Source: Primula veris (Eukaryota; Streptophyta; Magnoliopsida; Ericales; Primulaceae). From it: DNA of 64,000 nucleotides. The stretch spans positions 29,633,342 through 29,697,341 of the forward strand of contig OY821745.1 of the NCBI GenBank assembly GCA_963682055.1, read 5' to 3'. This document shows, in pieces, positions 21,191 through 33,200 of the stretch (within the stretch, counting starts at the first letter, position 1; the number at the start of each line of letters is the position of its first letter). The notes beneath the pieces were generated by a model, which saw only the letters and a list, made by a program, of their open reading frames with translations, did not search any database and had not been told where the DNA came from. The position numbers were made by a program, and so were the translations under genes.

Positions 21191-24100
21191 TTAATCTCTC
21201 GGACTCTTTTTTGCGACAGCCATTAAAGGATTTAATTTCCTTACTGTCACCCCCAATCTTTCTTCCCTATCCATGTTTTCAGGTGTGACTCCATTAGGGA
21301 GCTCCCACTCGAACTCATGGAGAAGAGAGCCCAAAATAAGGTGCAACATTCGGTGGCCTAAAGGGACACCTGCGCACATTCTGCGCCCAGCTCCAAAGGG
21401 TATTAACTCGTAGTTTTGTCCCTTGTAGTCTATACTTGACCCAATGAATCTCTCGGGCTTGAAACTGTAAGGCTCGTCCCAAACTTCTGGGTCTCTTCCA
21501 ATCGCCCAAGTGTTCATAAAGAGTTGCGTGCCTTTGGGAATGCAATAGCTGTTGAAGAAAGGCAATTGCACCATTCATTAGAAACAATTCGAGAACAATA
21601 TAACATGACTAAGAAATAACACCACTTACGACATAATCCTGAGGAAGCAAAGCATTTAGCATGCATAAAACTTCACATTGAAATTATACTGATCTGCATA
21701 AAAGGCTCCTTTATTTTCTTAGGTTTACATTTAGTAATGCTTTACTTACAATTTTCTCTGGTTATGTCAAAACCCAAGTATAAAATAAAAAACAAGTAAT
21801 AAAAGAGCTTTTGTTTGTGGATAGACGAAGATATTTATCTTCATAAGTAAAATGTTTTAGGATGCAGTTTATGCAACTTCCATTCACTTATAATTTTGAC
21901 AATCAGTACAGCTAACTAATGTAAAACTGCTACGATCCGTTTAATAGGAGTACTGAAAATAATTGCTGTTAACATTTCTGAATTTTATGGGCGAACCTAC
22001 AAATTGTAGTCATTGGTCGAGTTGCATCACTAGAGGAAAATTTATACATGAAAACAATTAAACTTGGTTATTCACATGCGCATATTTACTGATATACATG
22101 GACAGTAGAAGTAGAGATCACGAAAAATACCCCATGTATTCAGTGTCATGCATTGCCCTTCGCGGAACTAGGAGTGGTATCGGAGGGTGTAGTCGCATTG
22201 TTTCCCTCACCACACCTTGTAAATAAGGTAAGCTGTCTATGTCTGTTCCTTCTAGTTTTCTGTTGGGTCCGACCACTTTACTTAGTTCATCTTTGACCTT
22301 GATCAGTGCTTCCGGGTGGCACAAAAGCTCCGTCATCGCCCATTCTGTTGTGCTACTAGTCGTTTCCGTCCCTGCTAGAAATAGTTCCTGCATTTAAAAG
22401 CTTCTACATTGTAATTCCAATAAGGTAAATTTCATAGATATGCTAAATGTTACTTTCACTAATAGAGTATCATTCTGTAGTATTCCTGGTGTAAGCTTTT
22501 GGGTTTTAGCTCTAATGAATCACAAATTTTAGTTGTCAAACAATTATAAAAACTAAAAAGTGTTTGAGGTGAAGTAACTGAAACATAGTAGCTCATAGTC
22601 CATTTAGGGACATCTAATAAAATTAGAATGACACAAAAAGACATTTTATAAAATTAGAACGACACAAAAAGGTTAGGATGACCCCTGATTAGAAATGATA
22701 AAATTACAGTATTCTTGATATGCTCCATGCTAAAGATTACGAAGCCAGTATCAGTACTGATTTTCAGTAGTATTCTTGATGTGTGATTTTAGATTTTACT
22801 AGGTGAATTGACAAATTTCAGTTTCTAGTTAATTCTAAACAGTTTTCAGTCCTGTCATATGTATTAAGGATAGCTGATAATACTTTCAGGCTTTCAGGGA
22901 CGTTCACTTAGACTACACGATGCAGAAAAGATTAGCATAGACGCCACGAAGAGATGTTTCAAGTACAGCATAGTCGATAGTTCTGTAATAAAGTTCATTT
23001 GTAACTTACCAAGATGAAGATGTGGATATTGTGATCAGAAATATTGTCCGGCTCATCTTTCCCATTTCCCTCATAATCCAGCAATGTATCCAAGAAATCG
23101 TTCTTCTTCTCGCCCCCAGCCTCTCTCTCTTTCACCCTCTCTTTAACAAACCCGGCCGCTATCTCCAAGGATTTTCCCATATCCCTATCCATCCTCCTCT
23201 TCAACCCCTGTGGGTCGAGCCACTTCAAGAATGGGAATAAATCAACAATGTTTGGATGGCCTGACCATTCTAGAAGCCCCACCATTGACTCGAAAAACTC
23301 AGACGCCTCCTTTGTTGTGGGGCTCGCTAGGTCTCGCGACAGCATGAGGTTCCCTAGCATATTAAAAGCAGCAAGGAATGCGAACTTCGCCACATGGAGG
23401 TCACTAGTTGAGGAGCAAAGACAGGAATTATTAGCATGATGGCCAAAAAATAAATTAATTAATATCATGTAAAAGAAATTCCAAAAAAAATGTCTCAATA
23501 GCCACGGAAATAGTGAAGGCTATTTTAGCGGCACGTTGTTTGGCGACAAATTTATGAAGATTTTGTGACAATTAAATCAACTTGTGCTGGCTTTGCGACA
23601 TATTTTCAATTAGAGACAGTTTGACAATTTTTCACCGTCCCTAAATTAGCTTTTTTATTGGGTAGTGAATTTAGAAGGTGCTAAATCGCTAATTCAGTTT
23701 AAAAAAAAATTAAATTTAAAAAATATGAAACATAAAAGGTTTTTTTTTCTTCATATTATGGGGTGTTGTGGCACCCTATTATTACCAACTAGCTTCTCAC
23801 CTGGTTGAGGCGGATCCGTTACGGATATCATCCTGGATCCACGTAAGCATGTTATTGATGCACTTTGTCCTGAGCGGGTCTGTTTCTCTGACCTTCCTTG
23901 CGGTAACCATCTCGACGGTGCATAGACGCCTCATCATGCGCCAATGTGGGCCGTAGGAACCCAACGAGACCGAATTCGTATGAAAGTCATGGGACCTCAT
24001 GACCTCTATTATGGTGCGGTCAGCGAAGGCCGCATCACAGTTTCTGAACAACTCTGATGCGGCTTTCGCTGATAGGACCACCATGGTGTTGATTGACCCT

Positions 24101-24312
24101 AGCCTTAACCAAACCACGGGACCGTACTTATCACGAAGATAGGTCAATGTGTGATGTGGCATGGTCCCAAGTTGGAACATGTTGCCGAAAATTGGCCATC
24201 CTCGCGGTGATGGAGGAAGGCGGCTAGACTTTTGACGCTGGTGCACCAAGACCATGATGGTTAGAAAAATACATATGAGGGACCATAGCATGTAATTCAA
24301 ATACAACTCCAT
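21191..24312 (-). CDS. Cytochrome P450, CYP76-like (probably CYP76A), 4 exons
   Basis: A microsomal haem mono-oxygenase; CYP76 enzymes usually oxidise terpenoids or other specialised metabolites, but the substrate cannot be read here. Exons (minus) are 24312-23801, 23403-23010, 22387-22131 and 21548-21191. All introns are GT-AG, and the joined frame gives 506 residues, normal length. An N-terminal membrane anchor (about 8-24) is followed by the proline hinge LPPSPRGWP. Landmarks are AGTETT in the I helix (307-312), ExxR in RETMR (E364, R367), FKPERF (417-422) and the haem loop PFGAGRRMCAG with Cys446. Every key residue is intact, so the gene looks functional. The resemblance to CYP76A rests on GWPIFGNMF, YGPVVWLRLG, ASELF, FADR and LGNLMLSRDL. 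Three introns are more than the single conserved intron of many A-type P450s. Confidence 0.92.
23477..23667. mobile_element. CACTA-like miniature element in P450 intron 1
   Basis: The right edge reads CACTACCCAATAAAAAAGC on the minus strand and then GGGACGG. The left side reads CCAAAAAAAATGTCTCAATA followed by GCCACGG, like a CACTA terminus whose first bases have decayed. CACTA/EnSpm elements have CACTA termini with GACGG-type subterminal repeats. No 3-base target duplication is preserved. Confidence 0.5.
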
Positions 24313-24410
24313 TGAAATATCAAAACTCTTGTTTCTGTGTTCAAGCTAAGGGCTTATAAGGTTTGGGTGTTTTATGTTTATAGTGTCTGTGTGTGCATCA
24401 GTGCATGGGT

Positions 24411-24420
24411 TATTTATACT
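24411..24420 (-). promoter_or_regulatory. Probable TATA box of the P450 gene
   Basis: The minus strand reads AGTATAAATA, 99-108 bases upstream of the ATG at 24312. This leaves room for a leader of about 70 bases. Confidence 0.6.
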
Positions 24421-25843
24421 GGAGTTTGGTAGGATTTGTATTGATTGTTATCGACTTGAATAAGATACAAATTAATGGTGTCCAAAACTATTTAAAGTAA
24501 GTTTTTAATGCAGTACTTGCAATTCTTTGTTTGTATGCAATTTGACAAGGATGGATATCATGATAATTAATCTACATGCATGCATAATTAAGGAAGTGAA
24601 TGATTTTTTCCATCAATCTTTTTTGCTAACAGGAGTTAATATTGCGTCATTTCTTTTCTTGAATACAGTTGATTGCAGCTAGTCCATTAATTGACCACGA
24701 TTTTTTTCCCCATTAGTGTGGCTTAATTTCACTAACCATTAATCAGCCCATGAAATTGAGAGCAGTGATTAGTGGTATAATCATGATTCATTCATGGGAG
24801 GTGCTGATCTAAAGTCCGGGATGTACTCGGTAAAGCATATGTCAAAAAATCGAATTTTTCTGGAGTAATTATTTTCCTGCATTAGATAGAATTTCATTGA
24901 GTTTTAACTTAGTATTCACCCAAACGTTACATGTAGAATTTCATTGTATAAACATTGGAGTGACACTATCACATTTGTGAGATTTAGATTTCTAATAAAC
25001 AAGTTTACTTCCAAGTACTAAAGGAAAGCGGGCACGTTAACGTAAGTTACGTAACTAATTGGTTATGATAAGATATAGTTGGTGTTATTAAGATGTATTT
25101 AATGGTGTTAATTTGTTTATGTTTATCATCAAATTAACATCTTGCATTTTATGTAAACTATATATTAAATGTTGTAAGTGATTTCTTTGGATGTTCTAAT
25201 TATTGCAATGAATTTAATTGTATGCTAACATGTATCTATCCAACGCACATGTTATCCGAACTAACACTCCAAATCAGGTATCATTGTGGCATCCCGAACT
25301 TTGAATCTTATAAAAATATCAGTTTTTTTTTTTCCAATTTACTTTATTATTTATTAAATCAAGCTTTTGGGCTTTGGAAAAAATATATGTTATTTTTATA
25401 ATTTCTTTGCATTTTTGTTTTAAATCCTCGTTACCAAAATTAGACAAAAAGTGGTGCTATTGCAACCCAGAAAATTTATCTAAAATTTTTACCTTATGAC
25501 ATGACTTGCCTAGTCATAGTCATACAAACACTGTTATAGGTCTATGTAAATTTAAATATATGAGTAATGTGTTATAAATATTGATAACAAAAAATACAAC
25601 TACAAATTAAGAAAAAATAAATAAGTGATAATTGTATTTTTTAAAAAAGTGTTGTTATTGTCACCTTCAAATTCAACCTGCTGACCTGGATTTTACTAAT
25701 CATACAATTCATAGGCTAGACTCATAATTTACACACAACTTACACACACAATAGGCTAATAAAATACATATTTATCCGTCCAAATATACATAAAATTCCA
25801 TAATTTGATAAATCAAAATATAAATATTCACATAATAAAAATA

Positions 25844-26115
25844 CAATCTACTAAAAACCCAAATAAAAATATACTAGAACCATATTTGAGTCTAACCTAA
25901 ATTTAAATATTAATTAAAAAAAGTAAATATAAAAACTCAATCCACTAAAAACCAAAATAAAAATATGGTAGAACCCTATTTGAGGCTACCCTAAATTTAA
26001 ATATTAATTAAAAAAAATTGCTAAATATAAAACTCAATCTACTAAAAAGCCAAATAAAAATATATTAGAACCCTAATTGATCATGCCCTAAATTTAAATA
26101 TTAATTAAAAATAAA
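25844..26115. repeat. Tandem repeat of about 95 bases, three units
   Basis: Units start at about 25844, 25938 and 26035 with CAAT(C/T)(T/C)ACTAAAAA. Each contains CAAATAAAAATAT-like text, TAGAACC and CCTAAATTTAAATATTAATT. Confidence 0.85.
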
Positions 26116-27107
26116 AAAATAATATTAAATCTAGTATTAATAACAATAAAAACCCTTAATGGATATGTCATGTAATGTGGCACATCAACGGTTTGATTTT
26201 TGGCTAGAAAAAATATAAGCAAAAACATTTTTTATTTAAAATAAATTATTAAATTGTTACCATTTAACATTAATAATTAAAACTCATCCTAATGGATTTG
26301 GCATATGTATATAAAATCATTTCCAATGTCTCCACGTTTTGAACCCCTTGCTCAAGCTTCCATATAACTTCTTCCCACGTGAAACACAACTAACTACCAA
26401 AAAATCAGATGAATGTAAGCTCTTTGAAACTAAAAATTTAAATGATTAATTAGTAAGTTAGGGGCGAAGCAATAAATCATTCACGGTATGTCAAATCAAT
26501 ATTTTTAACATATTTTAATGAAATTACATGATCAAAAATTGAATAATTTATAATTTTTAGAATTATGGGGGTGCTGTAGTCTCCAACAACGTTTTCCCGA
26601 ACCAGGATATATGTTGTTTTAATTAAAAAAAAACAAATACAACAACTAGTAACATTTTTTTACACGATTAAAAGATGGAAGTGTTTTAATTTATATTTCT
26701 AAACTTTGTAGTCCTTTATGGATGTGGGATTTTTTTCATCCACTTTTATTTTAAAATTAATAAAAAATAAAGATTGTATTTACTCCATCAGTATAATTGA
26801 AAAAAACCATCTTGTTTTTGCTCCACCATCCATTATTAATTTCAAAACCAAAAAATAAAATAAAATGGTTACAAAAATGTATTAACTGCAGGTCCACATG
26901 AATAAAAGACTAACGACGCAGTTTATTGACTGTTTATCATAAAATCATATGTACTCGGTTTTATTAATATAATATAAAAATTGTTAAAAAAAGAAAAGAA
27001 AAAAGTATACAAAATTAAATTAAACAAAAAGCATATTCCTCAATATCTCTCACTTTCTGAACCCCTTGGTCAAGTTTTCTGCTTTCCATATTATCTCTCT
27101 GATCTCT

Positions 27108-27141
27108 CTCTCTCTCTACATCTCTCTATATACATACATAT

Positions 27142-27174
<33 letters not shown>

Positions 27175-27222
27175 TATATATATATATATATATACACATA
27201 TATATATTTTTTATATATATTT
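27108..27222 (+). repeat. (CT)n, (TA)n and (CA/TA)n microsatellites before the pyruvate kinase ATG
   Basis: A CT run is followed by three long TA runs broken by CACACA and CACATA, ending 14 bases before the ATG. They probably fall in the promoter or 5' UTR and are expected to vary in length. Confidence 0.85.
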
Positions 27223-27235
27223 TAGCAGAGCAAAT

Positions 27236-30200
27236 ATGCAGACGAATCATCACCTTCTTCTAGAAGAGCCAATCCGAATGGCTTCCATTCTCGAACCTTC
27301 TAAATCCGTAATTTAATCAAATTTTTTTATCATCATTACATTTAATTATATATGTATATTTATTTATATTTATATTTATATATACTAGCTCAATATGCTT
27401 ACGTTTGTGTGATCTAGTATCAAACAAAATAAATTGAAATGAACAAATCTTATTCTGAAATAAATGTTTGTAAATAAATAAACTAATTTTAAGTTTAGAA
27501 AAAAAATGGAGATAGAGAGATAATGGCAAATCTTGTATTTACTTCAATTAGCAAGGGGTAATTTTGGGTTTAGGGACTGTTTTTGGTGAAATTGTTTAGC
27601 TTGAAAATTTATTGAGATTGTGATTTGAATAAAAGTGGTGGAATTGATTAGCTTAAAAAATTATTGAGATTGTGATTTGAATAAAAGTGGTGAAATTGGT
27701 TAGCTTAAAAAGTTAGGGCTGTTTTTTTTTCACTTTGCATATATTAATAGTATAGCATGTAATAATTATTATTTAGATTGTGATTTGATGTGAATCTAAA
27801 AAAATTAATTATTCTTTTCTTTTTTTTTTGCAGAGTTTTTTTCCGGCGATGACGAAGATCGTCGGAACTTTAGGACCAAAGTCCCGATCTGCTGACATCA
27901 TCTCTGGTTGTCTCAATGCTGGAATGTCCGGTACTAAATACCACTTTTGTTTGCTATATAATATATGTATCTGTTTATAATTTTATATCTATATTTATGT
28001 AGTATGTGAGCATTATGTAGTATAAGATTTAAAAAAAAAAAAAAAAAAGTGCTATTGTTGTTGTTGCTAATGTCTATGATTGAACAAACAAACTATTGTA
28101 TTTTAACAACTAGTACACCAAGTTGTGAAAGTTCACAATTTAGTCCCTGATTATTGGATCAAACACTTGTTACTTTCTAAACTACTATATGTATCTCTGT
28201 ATGTGTGCGGAACTAGAGCTGTTTTTTTTGTGTGATAATTATGACTTTCATAATTATAAGGTGCTCGAAGTCTAAAATCGATGAAATAAAAATGCCAAGA
28301 TACATAGTAAAAGATCGGGTTTTTTCTCTACGAGGGTGTTGGAGTTCCCTTTAGGCTACTACTTTTGTTGTTTCATAACATATGTATCTATCTACTTGTA
28401 TATGTAATCATTGTATACTATTGTTGTTGTTATTGCGAGATATAAACAGTTTAATACCTTGTACAATACCATTTTTTCAGATAAGTAATTTCTACTATGA
28501 GAAAATCCAATTTAGTACCTTGAATTATCAAAATCACTCAAATTAGTACCCTCCCCGTTAATTCCTCAACATAAAATGATGTGGTATGACGTCATCGCCG
28601 CCACGTCACCGGGGTCTAAAAAGTTTAATACCATGTACAATGCATTTATTTATTTTCAATTTTGTACCTTCAACTACCAGAATCACTCACTTTCTGTTAA
28701 GCATTTGAGTGATTTGGTAGTAAAAGGTACTATTAAACTAGATTTTTGGTAGCAGAAGGTACTAAATTGAAAAAAAGTGTATTGTATAGAATACAGTGTA
28801 TTAATCTGTATAAACCTATTGCTAATGCCTTTGATTGAACAAACAAGCTATCGTATTTTAACAACTAGTACACCAAGTTGTGAAAGTTCACAATTTAGTC
28901 CCTGGTTAGTGGTTACTGGATCAAACACTCACTATTTTCTAAACTACTATATGTAACCCTATTTAATCAAATTCAAGCTATCATATCCTAAAAAATAAAA
29001 AAAATAAGCTATCGTAATTTAACGACTGTTTTAGCAAGCTCGCTTCGTAGTGAGAAAAGCTCCATTTAAAGCTTAATAAAAAATAAGCTTTAAAAGATCG
29101 CGTTTCCGCTTTCTAGGCCTCGATAAAAGCTTACCCTTTTAAGGTAAGGGCTAAAAACTATTGTTTATGTTATTATTTTACTTTTGGGAATTAAGGGGTT
29201 TGATTTTTATACATCAACTAGCATCTTTTAACAATTACTACATCATACTATTAAAGTTTATTATTTAGCCCCTAATCAACAAAATAGTGTATCAAACAAT
29301 CACTACAACAATCTGTCGATATTCAGATTTTAGGAACCGATATGTAAAAAAGTGGCAATCTGTCCACCAACTCGTCAAATTTGACAAGTTTTTTAAGTGT
29401 TATTTTTTTTAATATTGCTGTACTGGTTGTAGGATTTTATGCTAGATGTATCTTAGTAGTTAGTACACCAGCAGAATCGAACATTTAGTACGTAACTATT
29501 GCTTTAGCGCTTGTTTACTAATTGTACGATTTTGTATTGATTTCTGTCTAAATTTTGAAACTTTATAGCTAGGTCATAGGTGTATGATTTGTTAAAAGAC
29601 AATAGCTTGATGTACAATTGTTTTTTTTTTTCCTTTGGATTTGGGATTTGAAATTTGTATGTAAGTAACTTTTGTTACATGTGTGTGGGTGGACAGTTGC
29701 TCGATTTGATTTCTCATGGGGCAATGCCGCGTATCACCAGGAAACTCTGAACAATTTGAGGGTTGCTGTCAAAACTACTAAGAAGCTTTGCGCTGTACGT
29801 TTTGTTTATCACCTTATTTGGTTGTCGCTTTTTAGCCCTCAGTATCATCTAATTCCTTTTATTTGTTTAAAGCTGCAACCTGATAATCCCATTGTATTCG
29901 TTTTGTTATACTGTTCATAGTTAGTTTATGTTTAATATTTTAACTGCTTAAGGCTTGTTTTTGCCCTTGTTAGAAACCAGTCAGCATATCATAATGTAGA
30001 AAATGGTATACATCTTCTATCTATGATATAATTATTGCATTTGTAAAAAAAAAAACCGATTTCTTTTTTCTGGCCAGATGACGTTGGGGCTAACCTGGTT
30101 CTACAGATTTATGATCATCGTATAAAATGATATGTTGTCTGAAACTTCCAAGTGTAGATTTAGATTGACAGTTTTGACTAAGAAATAAATCATATTTACC

Positions 30201-33200
30201 TTCTTCTTTTTTACCTTTTTATCCTGTAACAGTATCTCGATGCTCATTCTTCGCAGCTTACATCTCTCTATTGATATTCTTCGGTGGCCTTATAGTTATT
30301 CAGTACCCCATGTATCATTGTGATTCGGCCACGAGTTATATTTATTTATTTCATTTTCAGGTTATGCTAGATACAGTGGGTCCAGAGTTGCAAGTTATCA
30401 ACAAGACTGAGAATTCGATTTCACTCGAGGAGAATGGTATAGTTGTTCTAACACCTGATCAAGGTCAAGAAGCATCTTCTGAAGTACTTCCAATCAACTT
30501 TTCTGGATTATCAAAGGTTCTTATCATCACTTTCTCTCTCTTTATTTTGGCAGCCTCTTTTTAATTATTGGAAATTAAGTGGAAGCATATCAATTTTTTC
30601 AAAGAACTAGTTTCGTTAATAAAAAGTTTGTTGCATTAACTGAGTTTGATATTTGTTTGCAGTCAGTGAAGAAGGGGGACACCATCTTTGTTGGTCAATA
30701 TTTGTTCACAGGAAGTGAGAGTACATCTGTATGGCTAGAGGTGTGTGGTGACTTATTTTCTCTTTTCTTTTTGCTGTGTACCTGAAATTTGGCCTAGTTA
30801 CCGGGAAACATAATTGGATAAATGCTAGGATTAAGGAGGTGAGTTCACTTGTCTCAAAGTTTTCATTTTGAATACGTCTATTTATGAATTTAACTGAACA
30901 GGTTGATGAAGTGAAAGGAGAAGATGTGGTGTGTGTGATAAAGAATACCGCAACAGTATCTGGCTCTCTGTTTACCCTACACATCTGTCAAGTCCATATT
31001 GATTTGCCTACTCTTTCTGATAAAGATAAGGAGGTGGGTGAATCTTTCAACCTCTGCACCATATTTTCTTCCTTATTTCTTCTTCTTTTTCTCCATAGAA
31101 GACTTTAAAACTTCTCTCTCCTATAATTTAGTAAATGTGAACCGAGTCCTTTTCGTGATGTTCAGGAAAATATACGAATTTTTTGTCGGTTTGGTGTTCA
31201 TTTCAGGTTATTAGTACATGGGGTTCTAAAAACAAGATCGACTTTCTCTCACTTTCATTTACTCGGCATGCTGAAGATGTTCGCGAAGTAAGGACCATTC
31301 TTCATTTGTTTGTTTCAATTCCTCTTGCTTTTAATGGATGATTTGTTATCTTACTATTATACAATATTCTTTGTCTTTTGTAGGCTCGGGAGTTTCTATC
31401 CAAACTTGGTGATCTTGGTCAGACCCAAATCTTTGCCAAAATTGAAAATATTGAGGTTAGTCACAATGGAAGTTTTACACTGTTCTTCTTAAATCATTAA
31501 TACTTCGATAACAACTTTGTAGTTTAGAATCAGAATTTGTTGGAGCGTATTAATTACTTCTCTTGTCTTTGATTTTTTTAGGGCTTGACGCATTTTGATG
31601 AGATCCTTCAAGAAGCAGATGGTATTATCCTTTCTCGTGGAAACCTTGGGATTGACCTCCCATCTGAGAAGGTTACAAATTATGATCTCTTCTAATTAAG
31701 TTATTTTGTGTCCATGATCAAACTTTTGCATGGTTCCTTCTTTTTTTAGTAGCTGGGTAAGATGATTGTGCATAAAGGATAAAAACTTGATATTTGCCAG
31801 CTGCAGATCCCCTTACATATATCTAACCTGATAGTTCTTTCCCAATCTATACAAGTTGAGTAAACCATTTCATGGACCCTTATAAAATGAGCCAAAACAA
31901 TGGACAAATAAGGACAACTTACCAACTTCCAATATCATTCTAGTCTAGGCCTCATAGATCATAACTATCGCCTAATAATATTACCATGTGTTCTGAAGCG
32001 GATCTACAGTTTCGTGTAGAAACCGTTCACAAAATATCTATTTTGTACTATAACCCATTGTTTTCTAGTTTGGACTCCAGATAGATCAAGCAGGGACCTA
32101 GCAAAGTTAAAGAATACCCCATGTTTTTAATTAATTTGGTACACTGTCATTTTGGTAATTTTCAGTTTTGTACACTCACCTGCTGGTCATTTATCATTAT
32201 TTCTTCACTATTTTATTTTAGTTTTGCTAAAATTAAAGGGAGTGTAATGATTGAGCAATACATGTTAGGTTGGTGTATGTATTACAGAAAATTGTAGGTT
32301 CACGTATTAAATCACAGAAACATGCATAGGTAAGCACATACAAAATAGTATAAAAAAAACATTCAGAATGTATTGCTGGAGCCTGAGGGGGACTTTGATT
32401 TTCTTTTTTTAGGAGATTTTTTTTATTTGCCAATAACTCAGGACTGGCAAGTAATTTTTGGATGGTGTTTTCTTGATTGGGCATCTGTACTGTGAAATGT
32501 CTATATAATACATACCTCTTGTGGAATGTGTAGGTATTTTTATTTCAAAAGACTGCTCTTTACAAGTGTAATATGGCTGGAAAACCTGCGGTGCTAACAC
32601 GTGTTGTAGATAGTATGACTGCCAATCTAAGACCCACTCGTGCCGAGGCAACTGATGTTGCCAATGCTGTTTTGGATGGTGAGTTATTTAGTTCTTTTTT
32701 ATATATCAACCGCTCTTTCTTGAGTCTTAATCTCAGAGTTTTCAGCATCATTTTTTATACGAAAAAATATCATTTCCGTACGGTGACATATCTTTTTAGG
32801 AGTACTAAACTAGGTGTTCATCATATCAAACAATTACCCTCTGAGGACAGGATAGTCTCTCCTCCATCTCTCTTAAAAAAACTTCTAAACCCTAAAACCC
32901 CTCAATCACATCTGCCAGCCTGGGGCGGGTAAGGCGCCGCCGCCCCCTGCCCCCAGGCCTTTTCACCTCCGCCCCACATCCTTTCTTCCCCCAGATCTTT
33001 CTCCTTCTCATCCCAACTCTTTTCTCCTCTCATCTCCCACCTCAACCCTTCTCCGATCTCCTCTATTCTCCATCATCTCCCACCTCAACCCTTCTCCGAT
33101 CTCCTCTCTTCTTCCCTCGTATGTTACTTCACTTTTTTTCTCGATCCACTATTTTCTTCTCATCCGTCATCTCCTCTCACCCCCACCATCTATGCCGCCG

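Larger units (their letters stand above)
24421..27235. other. AT-rich region between divergent P450 and pyruvate kinase genes
   Basis: Promoters of both genes should lie here. A three-unit tandem repeat (25844-26115) and microsatellites near the pyruvate kinase start are listed separately. Around 26457-26595 a GGGGCGAAGC ... GGGGGTGCTGTAGT segment resembles ends of hAT-type repeats but has no clear boundaries. Confidence 0.5.

Noticed and set aside
26981..27235. Upstream in-frame extension of pyruvate kinase exon 1 from the ATG at 26981
   Set aside because: It would translate the CT/TA microsatellites; plant cytosolic pyruvate kinases start near MQ-NHLLLEEP.
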